DNA from: Legionella steelei
Lineage (GTDB): Bacteria; Pseudomonadota; Gammaproteobacteria; Legionellales; Legionellaceae
Length of the DNA: 64,000 nt
Assembly (NCBI RefSeq): GCF_001468005.1
Contig: NZ_LNYY01000005.1
Span: 185,361 to 249,360 of the forward strand
Direction of reading: 5' to 3'
The notes beneath the pieces are model-generated. The model searched no databases and was not told where the DNA came from. It was given only the letters and a program-made list of their open reading frames with translations. This document shows, in pieces, positions 9,658 through 18,679 of this stretch (position 1 is its first letter; each line of letters opens with the position of its first letter). Position numbers and translations under genes: made by a program.

Positions 9658-10179
9658 TTAAATTGTGTACTCCGGCGCCCCACCTTTCTTATATACCAAA
9701 ACAGTTCGTTCAAAAGACATAAATAATTCTTTATTCTGGTTAATTCCGCGTGTTTCTACGGTAATTATTCCTTGAGTTGGTCTTGATTTTGACTCGCGTT
9801 TTGCTTTTATTTCGCTTTCAGCGTAAATGGTATCCCCCTCAAATACTGGTTTTAGTAGTTTGACTTTATCCCACTCCAGATTCGCTACTACTTTTTTGGA
9901 GATTGTATTAACAGTCATTCCCGTAATAATAGCGAGTGTGAATGTGCTATCAACTATAGGTTTCTTCCATTCCGTGTGCTCCGCATAATGTGCATCAAAA
10001 TGCACTTGGGCTGTGTTCATGGTCAGTAAGGTAAACCATATATTGTCATTTTGAGTAATGGTTCGTCCTGGTCTATGTTCAATAATTTGTCCTACTTCAA
10101 AATCTTCAAAATAAAAACCGAAGTCTTCACGCAAGCGATTGTTGCCAAGAGATCTATAGCTTTGATGTGACATATTCAT
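9658..10179 (-). CDS. ich: MaoC-family hydratase, probable itaconyl-CoA hydratase
   Basis: This 173-residue protein has the hot-dog MaoC fold signature: FEDFEVGQIIEHRPGRTIT, then NDNIWFTLLTMN with HFDAHYAEHTEW, the region where the catalytic Asp/His pair sits, and a second half with GDTIYAESEI. By itself it would be called a MaoC dehydratase. Lying directly after a CitE-like lyase and a Cat1-type CoA-transferase, it matches itaconyl-CoA hydratase (RipB/Ich), which hydrates itaconyl-CoA to (S)-citramalyl-CoA. Its start overlaps the stop of the lyase gene by one base, so the two are translationally coupled. Specificity is inferred from gene order. Confidence 0.85.
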   Translation of the reverse strand: MNMSHQSYRSLGNNRLREDFGFYFEDFEVGQIIEHRPGRTITQNDNIWFTLLTMNTAQVHFDAHYAEHTEWKKPIVDSTFTLAIITGMTVNTISKKVVANLEWDKVKLLKPVFEGDTIYAESEIKAKRESKSRPTQGIITVETRGINQNKELFMSFERTVLVYKKGGAPEYTI

Positions 10180-11018
10180 TACCTTCTTAAGTTTGCTGAT
10201 AATTTAAGCACTTCTTGGGCATGTTTATAGATAGGGATATCTATCATTTGTCCATGATATTGACATGCTTGGCCCCCAGATTGCTCGAAAAGCACTACAA
10301 TTTCTTTTGCTCGCTCAATCTCTTCAGGGCTCGGTGCAAAATGTTGCTTTATGGGCGCAATTTGTTTTGGATGAATGGCTAGTTTTCCTTTAAACCCTAG
10401 TGCTTTAACCCGAATCACTTCCGAAATTAATTGTTCCTCGTTGGTAAAATCGAAAAAAGGAGAGTCAATGGCGGGAATGTGCGCCAGCGCAGCAGCTTGG
10501 ACTATCTGATTGCGCGCCGACAAAAGAACATCCCAGCTCATTTGACACCCTATATCGACAGCAAAATCTGCTGCACCAAAGAGCAGACCAGAGACAGGGG
10601 TGTTCGTTACTATAGAGTTTAAGTTCAGCAAGCCTTTTGCTGTTTCAATCAATGCTAACAGCTTAATGTTTCGTGCTTCTAAATTGAGCACTTTATAAAT
10701 GATATTTAACTCTTCGGCACTTTCTGTTTTGGGATATAAAATGGCATCAAAATAAATATCCTCTTGCTTGAACGCGAGTAAATCAGGAAGGCCTGCATCA
10801 GTGGTGATATGATTGATGCGTACAATAGTGAGTAACTCTGGATGTTTTGTTTTTAAAAACTGAATTATATGTGCACGAGCGTTGTCTTTCTCGTCAGCAG
10901 GGACGGCATCTTCCAGTTCTAAAATAAGGCCATTTGCTCCTGAGGCCAGTGCTTTTTCAAAAAGGTTTGGCTTATTTCCCGGAGTAAAGAGCAGTGCAGG
11001 TGAGAGTGATAAATCCAT
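10179..11018 (-). CDS. ccl: CitE/HpcH-family lyase, probable (S)-citramalyl-CoA lyase
   Basis: At 279 residues it has the TIM-barrel CitE-like features: SPALLFTPGNKPNLFEKALASGA, the metal-site ELEDAVP, RINH, the second acid ligand in LIETAKGLLNL, and GAADFAVDIG. It lacks accompanying citrate-lyase CitD/CitF genes, so it is not part of a citrate lyase. In itaconate pathways this protein (RipC/Ccl; CLYBL in mammals) splits citramalyl-CoA into pyruvate and acetyl-CoA. It starts one base after the stop of the CoA-transferase gene, with an AAGGA ribosome-binding site inside that gene's end. Confidence 0.87.
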   Translation of the reverse strand: MDLSLSPALLFTPGNKPNLFEKALASGANGLILELEDAVPADEKDNARAHIIQFLKTKHPELLTIVRINHITTDAGLPDLLAFKQEDIYFDAILYPKTESAEELNIIYKVLNLEARNIKLLALIETAKGLLNLNSIVTNTPVSGLLFGAADFAVDIGCQMSWDVLLSARNQIVQAAALAHIPAIDSPFFDFTNEEQLISEVIRVKALGFKGKLAIHPKQIAPIKQHFAPSPEEIERAKEIVVLFEQSGGQACQYHGQMIDIPIYKHAQEVLKLSANLRR

Positions 11019-11019
11019 C

Positions 11020-12333
11020 TTAAATAAATCCTTGCTGTTTTGCTTGTTGTTCTAATTGCTCACGAAATGCTGGATGGGCAATTTTAATTAATTGGCGAGT
11101 TCGTTCTGTGGTGGAACGGCCTTTCAATTGTGCTACCCCATATTCCGTGACCACATAATCAATATCAAGTCGTGTATCTGTGGCGATTGAGGAGAGTCGT
11201 GGTACAATTCTGGATAGGGTTCCTTTTTTTGCGGTAGAGCTGCTGGCAATTATTGTTTTTCCACCTTCGGAATAATGAACGCCACGAATAAAATCCAATT
11301 GTCCGCCTACACCCGAAAATTGATGGCCAATAAATTCTGCATTGACTTGTCCGCTAAAATCAATCTCAATGAAGGCATTAACGGAGGTCATCATGTTATT
11401 CTTCCCAATCACGTTTGGTTCATTAACATAGGAGACTGGAAGGCAGAACATGGAAGGGTTATTGTTAATAAAATCATATAAATGTTTATCACCAATCGCA
11501 AAAGTAAATACATTGACGAAAGGATTTAATGTTTTATTGGCATTCGTAACTACCCCTTTCTGGATAAGCTCAATCATTCCGGAAGTAATGACTTCTGTGT
11601 GTATGCCAAGATCCTTATGATCACCTAATTGTTCGCACACTGCGTTAGGTACACCGCCTATTCCCATTTGAATGGTTGCTCCATTAGGGATTAAGGAGGT
11701 AATGTGTTGGCCAATTTGCCGATCTAATTCACTAGCAGGCTTTGAGGGCTCCTCTAACAATGCAGTGGTATTTTCGACTATGGCATCTATCTCACTCACA
11801 TGGATTAACGTCGAGCCTGCTGTTCTAGGCATGTTTTCATTCACTTCAACGATTAATTTATTCGCGTAACGCGCCAGTTCAATAGCATAATCGCCGTTAG
11901 TACCTAAATTGAAATAACCAAATTGGTCCATAGGAGAGACTGTGACTATGAATGCATCCAGCTTGGTGATGGATTTAATGGTACCAGGATAACGACTAAA
12001 ACTGATCGGAACGAAGTTGATATGCTTTTTACCTAAAGCATATCCGCGTTCAGCCAGTTCAACTTCTCCTTTGGACATCATCGAAGAGTAGGGTCTAATA
12101 ATATGGAGCAATTCCTCTTGAAAAATTGTCTTTAGAGCCACATCACCACAGCGAAGATAGTAGACCTTTACCTCCTTGAGATCGCCTGCTTTTGCACGTT
12201 CAGCAAGAGCATGGCATAAGGCGGGAGGAGTCGAAACACGCATGCCCATGGAAATTACAGCCGTTGACGGAATCAGATTTACTGCTTCCTTTGCCGAACG
12301 TAATTTTTGTTGGTATTGTTTGTCACTGTTCAT
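11020..12333 (-). CDS. ict: acetyl-CoA hydrolase/transferase family, probable itaconate CoA-transferase
   Basis: This 437-residue protein is a Cat1/4-hydroxybutyrate-CoA-transferase-type enzyme, with the Gly-rich GATIQMGIGGVPNAV, the likely catalytic Glu247 in the GIHTE segment, and the C-terminal FSGVGGQLDFIRG and TEYGVAQLKGRS motifs. Yersinia RipA, the itaconate CoA-transferase, belongs to this family at about this length, and the gene is first in the same ict-ccl-ich order. It would move CoA from succinyl-CoA or another acyl-CoA onto itaconate. The ribosome-binding site AGGG lies eight bases before the ATG. A butyrate- or acetate-type transferase is the alternative if the neighbours are ignored. 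Confidence 0.88.
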   Translation of the reverse strand: MNSDKQYQQKLRSAKEAVNLIPSTAVISMGMRVSTPPALCHALAERAKAGDLKEVKVYYLRCGDVALKTIFQEELLHIIRPYSSMMSKGEVELAERGYALGKKHINFVPISFSRYPGTIKSITKLDAFIVTVSPMDQFGYFNLGTNGDYAIELARYANKLIVEVNENMPRTAGSTLIHVSEIDAIVENTTALLEEPSKPASELDRQIGQHITSLIPNGATIQMGIGGVPNAVCEQLGDHKDLGIHTEVITSGMIELIQKGVVTNANKTLNPFVNVFTFAIGDKHLYDFINNNPSMFCLPVSYVNEPNVIGKNNMMTSVNAFIEIDFSGQVNAEFIGHQFSGVGGQLDFIRGVHYSEGGKTIIASSSTAKKGTLSRIVPRLSSIATDTRLDIDYVVTEYGVAQLKGRSTTERTRQLIKIAHPAFREQLEQQAKQQGFI

Positions 12334-12366
12334 TTATCATCCCTAATAAAACACAAACGCAGTAAA

Positions 12367-13122
12367 TTATTGATCAAGATTATTAAATGTCAATCGTACT
12401 AATTGCTCCAGTACTTGTGCGTCATGAGGGGCAACTACTTTTTCATCATTATCGAGGTAGCAAAAAATTTGTTTCACGTGTTGCTGCCATGTGGCAAATT
12501 TATGGGCATAGCTGAGTAGGGTTTTTTCTTCATAATTACCGGAGTAAGGCTCGAGATGTGGTCCATGTAATCGTAAGTAGATAAAATCGCTGGTGATAAT
12601 CTCTGGACACTGATATCCCTTAAAATCATAAAAACACAGCGCAATATTTTTTTTAGCAAGTAAATCATAGACCTCCTGACGTAACCAACTTTTATTTCTA
12701 AACTCAAACGTATAATGAAATGATGTAGGTAAGGTCTCAATAAACTGTTCCAGACGCTCTAGATTAAAAGGCCAATAAGGCGGAAGTTGAAATAAAACAG
12801 GCCCTAGTTTTTCTTCTAATCCTTCAATTACCTGCAGAAAGTAAAGAGTTGTATCCCGAACGTCCTTGAGCATTTTTATATGTGTTAAATAGCGGCTTGC
12901 TTTACACGAAAAAATAAAGTGATCTGGAGTGGTTTCTTTCCATTTTTCAATGGATGTTGGAGAGGGTATGCGATAAAAACTGCTATTGAGCTCTACTGAG
13001 CCAAAGACACTGGAGTAATATGCCAACGTATCTTTTTCTGCAAGAGATGGAGGATAGAAAATTTCTTTCCAGCCATTAAAACTCCATCCCGAGGTCCCTA
13101 TGTTAACGAAGGGCATTGCCAT
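12367..13122 (-). CDS. DUF72 (YecE-like) protein
   Basis: This is a complete DUF72 protein of 251 residues. It has the typical start FVNIGTSGWSFNGWKEIFYP, then VELNSSFYRIPSP, FSCKASRYLTHIKML, GPVLFQLPPYWPF, FEFRNKSW and YLRLHGP. The fold is a TIM barrel of unknown biochemistry; some members sit near DNA-repair or Fe-S genes. The gene lies 12 bp after the DUF3775 gene and 33 bp before the CoA-transferase gene on the same strand, so it may be co-transcribed with the predicted itaconate genes. That proximity does not establish a role. Confidence 0.9.
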   Translation of the reverse strand: MAMPFVNIGTSGWSFNGWKEIFYPPSLAEKDTLAYYSSVFGSVELNSSFYRIPSPTSIEKWKETTPDHFIFSCKASRYLTHIKMLKDVRDTTLYFLQVIEGLEEKLGPVLFQLPPYWPFNLERLEQFIETLPTSFHYTFEFRNKSWLRQEVYDLLAKKNIALCFYDFKGYQCPEIITSDFIYLRLHGPHLEPYSGNYEEKTLLSYAHKFATWQQHVKQIFCYLDNDEKVVAPHDAQVLEQLVRLTFNNLDQ

Positions 13123-13134
13123 CTCCTTGCAGAA

Positions 13135-13512
13135 CTATTCGTTTGGCGCAATACCTAGCATATTTAAACCACGGCTAATATCATCTGCGACTGTAGGTCT
13201 GGATAATAAATATTCACCGGTATGATCAGTCATTTCTTCCTGAGCAAAATTAAATGCATCTTCCCATTCGTCCTGAGTGTAATCTCCACGGCCTAAATAC
13301 ATTAAGGCAACTAAAGTTGCTTGTTGGTCGAGACGTAAATTATCAATGTATTCAACAGTTTCTTGATAAACAGGATCATTTTGATAATCTGCCAATACGT
13401 AGAATGCATCCATTTCCTCTGTGACTTCAGGAAAACTAACCTCTTCTTTTGCTTGAAACTGTCGTGCTTTATCAAGAAGATCACGAATCGTTTCTGTATC
13501 AATATTCAACAT
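13135..13512 (-). CDS. DUF3775 protein
   Basis: The 125-residue acidic protein matches the DUF3775 pattern: MLNIDTETIRDLLDKARQF at the start, the core LRLDQQATLVALMYLGRGD, and the tail HTGEYLLSRPTVADDI with a short C-terminus. Its function is unknown. It is cytosolic, with no cysteines and no membrane span. It is the first gene of a tightly spaced minus-strand run that continues through DUF72 to the predicted itaconate genes, so a promoter for the whole run could lie upstream of 13512. Confidence 0.85.
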   Translation of the reverse strand: MLNIDTETIRDLLDKARQFQAKEEVSFPEVTEEMDAFYVLADYQNDPVYQETVEYIDNLRLDQQATLVALMYLGRGDYTQDEWEDAFNFAQEEMTDHTGEYLLSRPTVADDISRGLNMLGIAPNE

Positions 13513-13680
13513 ACTTATCTCCTTATTTCATATGTCTTCCAATAATTATCGCTTAAATAAAATATAGTTTATTACGTACAATCTACAAGCTGATTATTTT
13601 TACTTGCTGTAGTATTTGAGCGCGTACTCAATCTCATTTCGATAGTACGCTCATAACAAGTATTCTGGGCAGGATATATT

Positions 13681-14220
13681 TTAATTGTGTTGGTAGCCTG
13701 TTTTCTCTTCGAGCTCAGGTGCAAAACTAAAGTTTGCATATGTTTTAGGTTCTATTTGACTCATGGTTATTACTACATTTTCAAATAATTGCATGAGTTG
13801 GAGTTTATCTGCGTCTTGAGTCATATTGCTGATTTGGGCGCGAGCATCATGAAAGCTTGGCCAATCAAAGAGAGGTTTTTCTATATCAAAATAATGGTTG
13901 AAGAGATCAGTTGCTTGTTTGTGTAGCGAGTCTAATTGTGTAATTAATGGTCCGTAATGAGCAATATCATTTGTAAAATTAAAAAAGTAATTAAGTTTAG
14001 GATGAAAAGTAGAGACAGGTGTGAACACATTTTTGTGAAAACGTTCCATCAATTCAATTTTTTTGCTGTCCAACGGCATTGATTTAATGGAGTGATAAAC
14101 ATCCATAAAAAAAACAAAATCAAAGGAAAGCTGTTGCCCCAAATATTGGGTTTTGTTTAGGTAATAAGTTTTTGCAGCTTCCTCTAAACGCAGTAAATTA
14201 TGTAGAATCATTAAATACAT
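13681..14220 (-). CDS. orphan 179-residue protein
   Basis: I do not recognise a family. The protein is helical and rich in Phe, Tyr and His, with LEEAAKTYYLNKTQYL and FDWPSFHDARAQISNM segments, and has no signal peptide or membrane span. The ORF starts with MYLMILHNLLRL; the inner methionines are possible starts and no strong ribosome-binding site decides between them. It stands alone: the flanking genes are either more than 160 bp away or divergent. Confidence 0.6.
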   Translation of the reverse strand: MYLMILHNLLRLEEAAKTYYLNKTQYLGQQLSFDFVFFMDVYHSIKSMPLDSKKIELMERFHKNVFTPVSTFHPKLNYFFNFTNDIAHYGPLITQLDSLHKQATDLFNHYFDIEKPLFDWPSFHDARAQISNMTQDADKLQLMQLFENVVITMSQIEPKTYANFSFAPELEEKTGYQHN

Positions 14221-14501
14221 TAGTGTTTACTCATTATTAATCATGGTTGCTTATTGTATTGTTTTTTTTATTTTAATCAACTTGCCCAATTTAAACTCTC
14301 ATTTTCAGGACATTATTCTTGATTAAGCGACTATAGAGTAACTAATTGATAAAAAAACGTTTTTTTAGGGTATTTTAAAAAATGCTGCATAATAAAAAGG
14401 GAAATAGTTATTGATTTATCTCATTCAATAACTATATTTAATATATTAAGTTACACGACATTTTATGATAGGGCGTATTGTTAACTAAGGAGGGCATTAA
14501 C

Positions 14502-14756
14502 ATGAAAAGCTCCAATGAGAAACACGAATATACTCCTAGAGATCATCTTGAAGCAGCTGCTAGCCAATTATTGACCGAAGGGAAAAAACGGGTAAATCAA
14601 CTGTATGAGGATGGGGTATCTAAGGCTAATGAAGTGGAAGACAATGTCAAAGAGTACTCTGATCGTTTGGCAAAGAAAATACAGGATAATCCATTGACCT
14701 CTGTGTTAATCGCTGGCGGAATCGGCTACTTATTATCGCGGCTAATGAAAAAGTAA
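14502..14756 (+). CDS. YqjD/ElaB-like DUF883 membrane-anchored protein
   Basis: The AAGGAGGG ribosome-binding site ending near 14494 selects the ATG at 14502 (84 residues) over the upstream ATG at 14478. The sequence is a charged amphipathic helix (HLEAAASQLLTEGKKRVNQ, VEDNVKEYSDRLAKK) followed by the DUF883 end: IQDNPLTSVLIAGGIGYLLS, a C-terminal membrane segment with a glycine zipper, and a basic tail. In E. coli such proteins are inner-membrane, stationary-phase proteins that bind ribosomes. Its stop overlaps the start of the next gene (TAATG), forming a three-gene operon. Confidence 0.85.
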   Translation: MKSSNEKHEYTPRDHLEAAASQLLTEGKKRVNQLYEDGVSKANEVEDNVKEYSDRLAKKIQDNPLTSVLIAGGIGYLLSRLMKK

Positions 14757-15178
14757 TGGAAGCTTTAAAACAGTTAGAAGCTCTAGTTGCTGCAAAAGTA
14801 TCTGTTATTAAAACAGCCTGGTCTTTAATGCGTCTTGAGGCAAAACTAGCTGGGCTCAGCGTTTTTCCCTTATTACTGAACATATGCATGCTGTTTGTGG
14901 TGTTAATTACACTATGGTTAACTGCAATGTTCTTAGTAGGGTATTTAGCGTTTTGGGCTTCTAATCGTTTTCTGTTATCCATTTCCCTAGTTTTATTACT
15001 CAACATAGGGTTTTTACTTGGATTGCTTAAGTATTTATCTTTTAACTTAAAATGTATGAGTTTTCCTAAGACACGAGAATATTTTTCCGAAAAGAGTGTA
15101 GAACATGAACAACTCGAGAAAGCAGATACTAGCACAAATTGCGCAGATGGACAGGATGTTACTGTCTCAGAAAAATGA
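14756..15178 (+). CDS. YqjE/holin-X-like inner-membrane protein
   Basis: This 140-residue protein has an amphipathic N-terminus (MEALKQLEALVAAKVSVIKT) and two strong transmembrane segments at about residues 35-65 and 72-95 (LNICMLFVVLITLWL; LLSISLVLLLNIGFLLGLL), then a hydrophilic acidic tail. Size, topology and position after a DUF883 gene match YqjE (phage-holin superfamily III). It is translationally coupled to the gene upstream and overlaps the gene downstream by 74 bases. A lytic role is not implied. Confidence 0.75.
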   Translation: MEALKQLEALVAAKVSVIKTAWSLMRLEAKLAGLSVFPLLLNICMLFVVLITLWLTAMFLVGYLAFWASNRFLLSISLVLLLNIGFLLGLLKYLSFNLKCMSFPKTREYFSEKSVEHEQLEKADTSTNCADGQDVTVSEK

Positions 15179-15389
15179 AGTGGCTGGGCATCAAGCGTAT
15201 TTTGCAAAAAGCAAGGTAACACGTTGCCACATAGCTACTTTGCTCTTGCTTGTTTCTGCTTTTTTTATAGGGTGGAAAGCGGCACGAAAGCAATGGAGTG
15301 GCAAGATAATGCAACAAGTAGTTGAAGTCGGAACATTGGCTTTGCTTAACTCATTTAAAAAAACATTGGTTGCCTTGTTTAGGCAATGA
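15105..15389 (+). CDS. YqjK-like small membrane protein
   Basis: This 94-residue ORF starts inside the previous gene in another frame (overlap 74 bp), preceded by a GTAGAAC stretch rather than a strong ribosome-binding site. It begins with MNNSRKQILAQIAQMDRMLL, has one membrane segment (CHIATLLLLVSAFFIGWKAA) and a basic end. Third place in a DUF883/YqjE operon fits YqjK. The predicted protein continues well beyond the overlap with a credible membrane helix, which argues that it is real. Confidence 0.65.
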   Translation: MNNSRKQILAQIAQMDRMLLSQKNEVAGHQAYFAKSKVTRCHIATLLLLVSAFFIGWKAARKQWSGKIMQQVVEVGTLALLNSFKKTLVALFRQ

Positions 15390-15400
15390 GTTGTTATTAA

Positions 15401-16387
15401 TTAATTTTTTCTATAAGTAGGAACCAGTAAATAATCCATTAAAAAATTAGGAATGCGTTGTTCTAACCAACCTTGTCTTTTCTCGGCGATAAATCCTACA
15501 TGACCTCCATATTGACTCAATTCTAAGAGAATATCAGGAGATAATTCCTTGGACGTTGGAAGGATGTCAGATGTCATAAAAGGATCATCTTGAGCATGAA
15601 TAATTAACGTAGGGGTTTGGATTTGAGGGAGATACTGTCGTGAACTGGATTTTTGATAGTACTCATCTACGCTGGCAAACCCATGCAATGGGGCGGTGAC
15701 TTGTTCATCAAATTCATATAGGGATTTGATTGAATAAAGCCTCTGTTTTGAAAGTGGTAATTGGTCATTTACAACATCCAACTTTTGTAAAAAAACCGTG
15801 CGCAATTTTTCTAACAAATGGTTTTGATACACGCGAGAAAATCCTTTATTTATTTTCTGAACCACGTTTTTTAGTTGGAACGGCACCGAAACTGCAACGG
15901 CAGCATCAATTAGAGATTGAGAGCCTGTTTCGCCTAACCATTTAAGGAGTACATTGCCACCCAAAGAGATACCTACCACTGCTTTTTTGGTTGTAGGCTC
16001 CCTAAGTTTCATTGTATTGAGCAAAAAAGCTAAATCAGCGGTATCACCTCCGTGATAAAAACGTGGCAGGCGATTCGGTTCTCTACTTGCCCCACGAAAG
16101 TTCATCAAAACAACGCGATAACCTGATTCATTGAATGCATCGAATAAGGTTGCAACATAAGCAGAGTTCTCGCTGCCACCTAATCCATGTAAAAGAATAA
16201 TTAAAGGCGCATCATTTTTTAATCCATTAGTTCGCCAGGCTAAATCAATAAAATCACCATCAGGCAACTCAAGTCGTTCATAGGCGTCGACAATGGCATT
16301 TGTACGATGAGTTAGCGTTCGATACAGAGTTTGGCCATGCATATTGGTGAGCCACCATGCGGGCTTAAATTCACTATGAATGATCAT
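15401..16387 (-). CDS. YheT-family alpha/beta hydrolase
   Basis: This 328-residue protein shows the YheT (AB-hydrolase 4) pattern: FKPAWWLTNMHGQTLYRTL at the N-terminus, the oxyanion-region LLHGLGGSENSAYV, NFRGASREPNRLPRFYHGGDTADL, the nucleophile in GISLGGNVLLKW, the Asp in HAQDDPFM and the catalytic His in YGGHVGFI. It is a cytosolic esterase-like enzyme whose physiological substrate is unknown. It converges with the yqj-like operon with only 11 bp between stops. Confidence 0.93.
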   Translation of the reverse strand: MIIHSEFKPAWWLTNMHGQTLYRTLTHRTNAIVDAYERLELPDGDFIDLAWRTNGLKNDAPLIILLHGLGGSENSAYVATLFDAFNESGYRVVLMNFRGASREPNRLPRFYHGGDTADLAFLLNTMKLREPTTKKAVVGISLGGNVLLKWLGETGSQSLIDAAVAVSVPFQLKNVVQKINKGFSRVYQNHLLEKLRTVFLQKLDVVNDQLPLSKQRLYSIKSLYEFDEQVTAPLHGFASVDEYYQKSSSRQYLPQIQTPTLIIHAQDDPFMTSDILPTSKELSPDILLELSQYGGHVGFIAEKRQGWLEQRIPNFLMDYLLVPTYRKN

Positions 16388-16634
16388 ACTCTAGTTCCTA
16401 TAGTTGAGACTTATTTAATCTCTTTAGTATTACTTTGGCCTCTAAGTATAAAATAATACTAAATGGAAATAAATGCGAACTGATAAGTTGTACTTTAGAT
16501 CGGGTTTTCATTGCTAAAGAGGGGCATCTGCATTTAAATTATCTCTTTTCAGTCTGTTTTACAGACCCTAGATTCAATGAAATTACGTGATTACGGTTAA
16601 TTGAGATGATGTTTCCATCGTTACGGGAGGGGTG

Positions 16635-17744
16635 ATGCAAGTCAAGGCGGCAGTAGCTTATGAGGCTGGAAAGCCATTAGCAATTGAAATGGTTGAATTA
16701 GAAGGGCCTAAAAAGGGTGAGGTACTTGTTGAAATTAAAGCTACAGGTGTTTGCCATACGGATGCGTTTACTTTATCTGGTGATGATCCTGAAGGTCTTT
16801 TCCCAGCGATTTTAGGACATGAAGGTGCGGGTGTTATTGTCGATGTAGGGGCGGGGGTTACTTCCGTTAAGCCAGGTGATCATGTGATCCCTTTGTATAC
16901 TCCTGAATGCCGTCAATGTGAATATTGCCTTTCCCAGAAAACCAACCTTTGCCAATCAATTCGCACAACACAAGGTCAAGGGCTAATGCCTGATGGAACG
17001 AGTCGTTTCAGTCTTAATGGCAAAAAAATATTCCATTATATGGGGACATCAACGTTTGCCAATTATATTGTCTTACCTGAAATTGCTGTGGCTAAAATAC
17101 GCGAAGATGCTCCCTTTGAGAAAGTCTGTTACATCGGCTGTGGTGTGACTACAGGTATTGGGGCTGTTATTTACACTGCAAAAGTGACTCCTGGATCTCG
17201 GGTTGTTGTTTTCGGTTTGGGAGGTATTGGGCTTAATGTGATCCAAGGTGCACGCATGGTTGGTGCAGAGCAGATTGTAGGGGTCGACCTTAATCCTCAG
17301 CGCCGGGCTTTGGCAGAAAAAATGGGCATGACGGATTTTGTTAATCCTTTAGAGCTCGGCAATGATTTAGTACCCCATCTTGTTGAGTTGACTAAGGGAG
17401 GGGCTGATTACAGTTTTGAGTGTGTAGGGAATGTAACGCTGATGCGCCAGGCACTGGAGTGCTGCCATAAAGGTTGGGGCGTTTGCACTGTGATTGGGGT
17501 TGCTGGAGCTGGACAGGAGATTTCTACGAGACCATTCCAACTGGTTACAGGCAGGGTATGGAAGGGCTCGGCATTTGGTGGGGCACGTGGGCGCACTGAT
17601 GTACCTAAAATTGTTGATTGGTATATGCAAGGGAAAATTAATGTAGATGATTTAATTACCCATGTTCTTCCTGTTGAAGAGATTAATCAGGCTTTTGATT
17701 TAATGAGCCAAGGGCAATCAATCCGTACAGTGCTCACGTTTTAA
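16635..17744 (+). CDS. frmA: S-(hydroxymethyl)glutathione dehydrogenase / class III alcohol dehydrogenase
   Basis: At about 369 residues this zinc enzyme oxidises S-hydroxymethylglutathione (from formaldehyde) to S-formylglutathione with NAD+, and can reduce S-nitrosoglutathione. It shows catalytic-zinc ligands in GVCHTDAF and GHEGAG, the structural-zinc cluster [25 protein letters not shown] and the Rossmann [16 protein letters not shown] at 16632 is in frame, but GGGAGG lies too close to it, so the ATG at 16635 is preferred. The next gene, S-formylglutathione hydrolase, completes the pathway and follows by 24 bp. No FrmR repressor gene is present here. Confidence 0.95.
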   Translation: MQVKAAVAYEAGKPLAIEMVELEGPKKGEVLVEIKATGVCHTDAFTLSGDDPEGLFPAILGHEGAGVIVDVGAGVTSVKPGDHVIPLYTPECRQCEYCLSQKTNLCQSIRTTQGQGLMPDGTSRFSLNGKKIFHYMGTSTFANYIVLPEIAVAKIREDAPFEKVCYIGCGVTTGIGAVIYTAKVTPGSRVVVFGLGGIGLNVIQGARMVGAEQIVGVDLNPQRRALAEKMGMTDFVNPLELGNDLVPHLVELTKGGADYSFECVGNVTLMRQALECCHKGWGVCTVIGVAGAGQEISTRPFQLVTGRVWKGSAFGGARGRTDVPKIVDWYMQGKINVDDLITHVLPVEEINQAFDLMSQGQSIRTVLTF

Positions 17745-17768
17745 AGTGTGTTTGGGGGAGTAAATTAA

Positions 17769-18623
17769 ATGACTATCGAACTTATTGAAGAACATTATTG
17801 CTTTGGTGGTATTCAACGGGTCTATACCCATCACTCCGATTCGACCCATTGTACGATGCGTTTTGGTCTTTTTTTACCACCTCAAGCACAGAAACAAAGT
17901 GTGCCTGTATTGTATTGGCTTTCTGGGCTAACCTGTACAGAGCAAAATTTTATTACTAAAGCTGGTGCACAACGAGTTGCTGCTCAATTAGGTATTGCGC
18001 TGGTTGTTCCCGATACTAGCCCACGAGGAGTTCATGTGCCAGGTGATCAGGAGCATTATGATTTTGGTATTGGCGCCGGATTTTATGTAGATGCCACACA
18101 AGCTCCATGGTCAAAACACTATCAGATGGCAACTTATGTACATGAGGAGTTACCTGGCCTGTTGCAACAACAGTTCCCGCTGAATCATCAAGCCTGCGGA
18201 ATCTTCGGCCATTCAATGGGAGGGCATGGCGCGCTTACTCTCGCATTGAAATATCCCAAGCAATATCGTTCGGTCTCTGCATTCGCACCTATTTGTGCTC
18301 CATCTCAATGCCCATGGGGACAAAAGGCGCTCACAGGTTATTTGGGTAACAATAAAAATCAATGGAAAGAGTATGATGCGTGCGAACTGATCATAGATAG
18401 AGGATGGCCGCACCAACACATTTTAATTGATCAGGGGAAGCAGGATCCTTTTGTAAAGGAGCAACTCAAACCCGAATTATTTCAGGAAGCTTGCTTGAAG
18501 GCAGGGGTTGAGCTGAAACTGCGTATGCATGAGCATTATGATCATAGCTATTATTTTATCACGAGCTTTATCGAAGAGCATTTAATGTTTCATGCGTCAC
18601 GATTACATGCAAACAATAATTAA
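17769..18623 (+). CDS. fghA: S-formylglutathione hydrolase
   Basis: This 284-residue esterase-D family enzyme hydrolyses S-formylglutathione to formate and glutathione. It shows VLYWLSGLTCTEQNFITKAG, PDTSPRG, FGIGAGFYVDATQAPW, the nucleophilic serine in GIFGHSMGGHGALT, the Asp in DQGKQDPF and the catalytic His in HYDHSYYFI. A GGGGGAG ribosome-binding site precedes the ATG. It is the second gene of the formaldehyde-detoxification pair with frmA. Confidence 0.96.
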   Translation: MTIELIEEHYCFGGIQRVYTHHSDSTHCTMRFGLFLPPQAQKQSVPVLYWLSGLTCTEQNFITKAGAQRVAAQLGIALVVPDTSPRGVHVPGDQEHYDFGIGAGFYVDATQAPWSKHYQMATYVHEELPGLLQQQFPLNHQACGIFGHSMGGHGALTLALKYPKQYRSVSAFAPICAPSQCPWGQKALTGYLGNNKNQWKEYDACELIIDRGWPHQHILIDQGKQDPFVKEQLKPELFQEACLKAGVELKLRMHEHYDHSYYFITSFIEEHLMFHASRLHANNN

Positions 18624-18679
18624 AAATGAGCACATAATTCGTCTATAATTAGGGGTAGAAATCATGGACGGAGAAAAAA

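Noticed and set aside
14647-15222. 191-residue minus-strand frame over the yqj-like genes
   Set aside because: It is antisense to three well-supported genes with matching ribosome-binding sites and membrane topology; its sequence has no domain-like pattern.
16570-16620. Direct repeat TTACGTGATTACG before frmA as an operator
   Set aside because: Too short and AT-rich to separate from chance; no FrmR or MerR regulator is encoded nearby.
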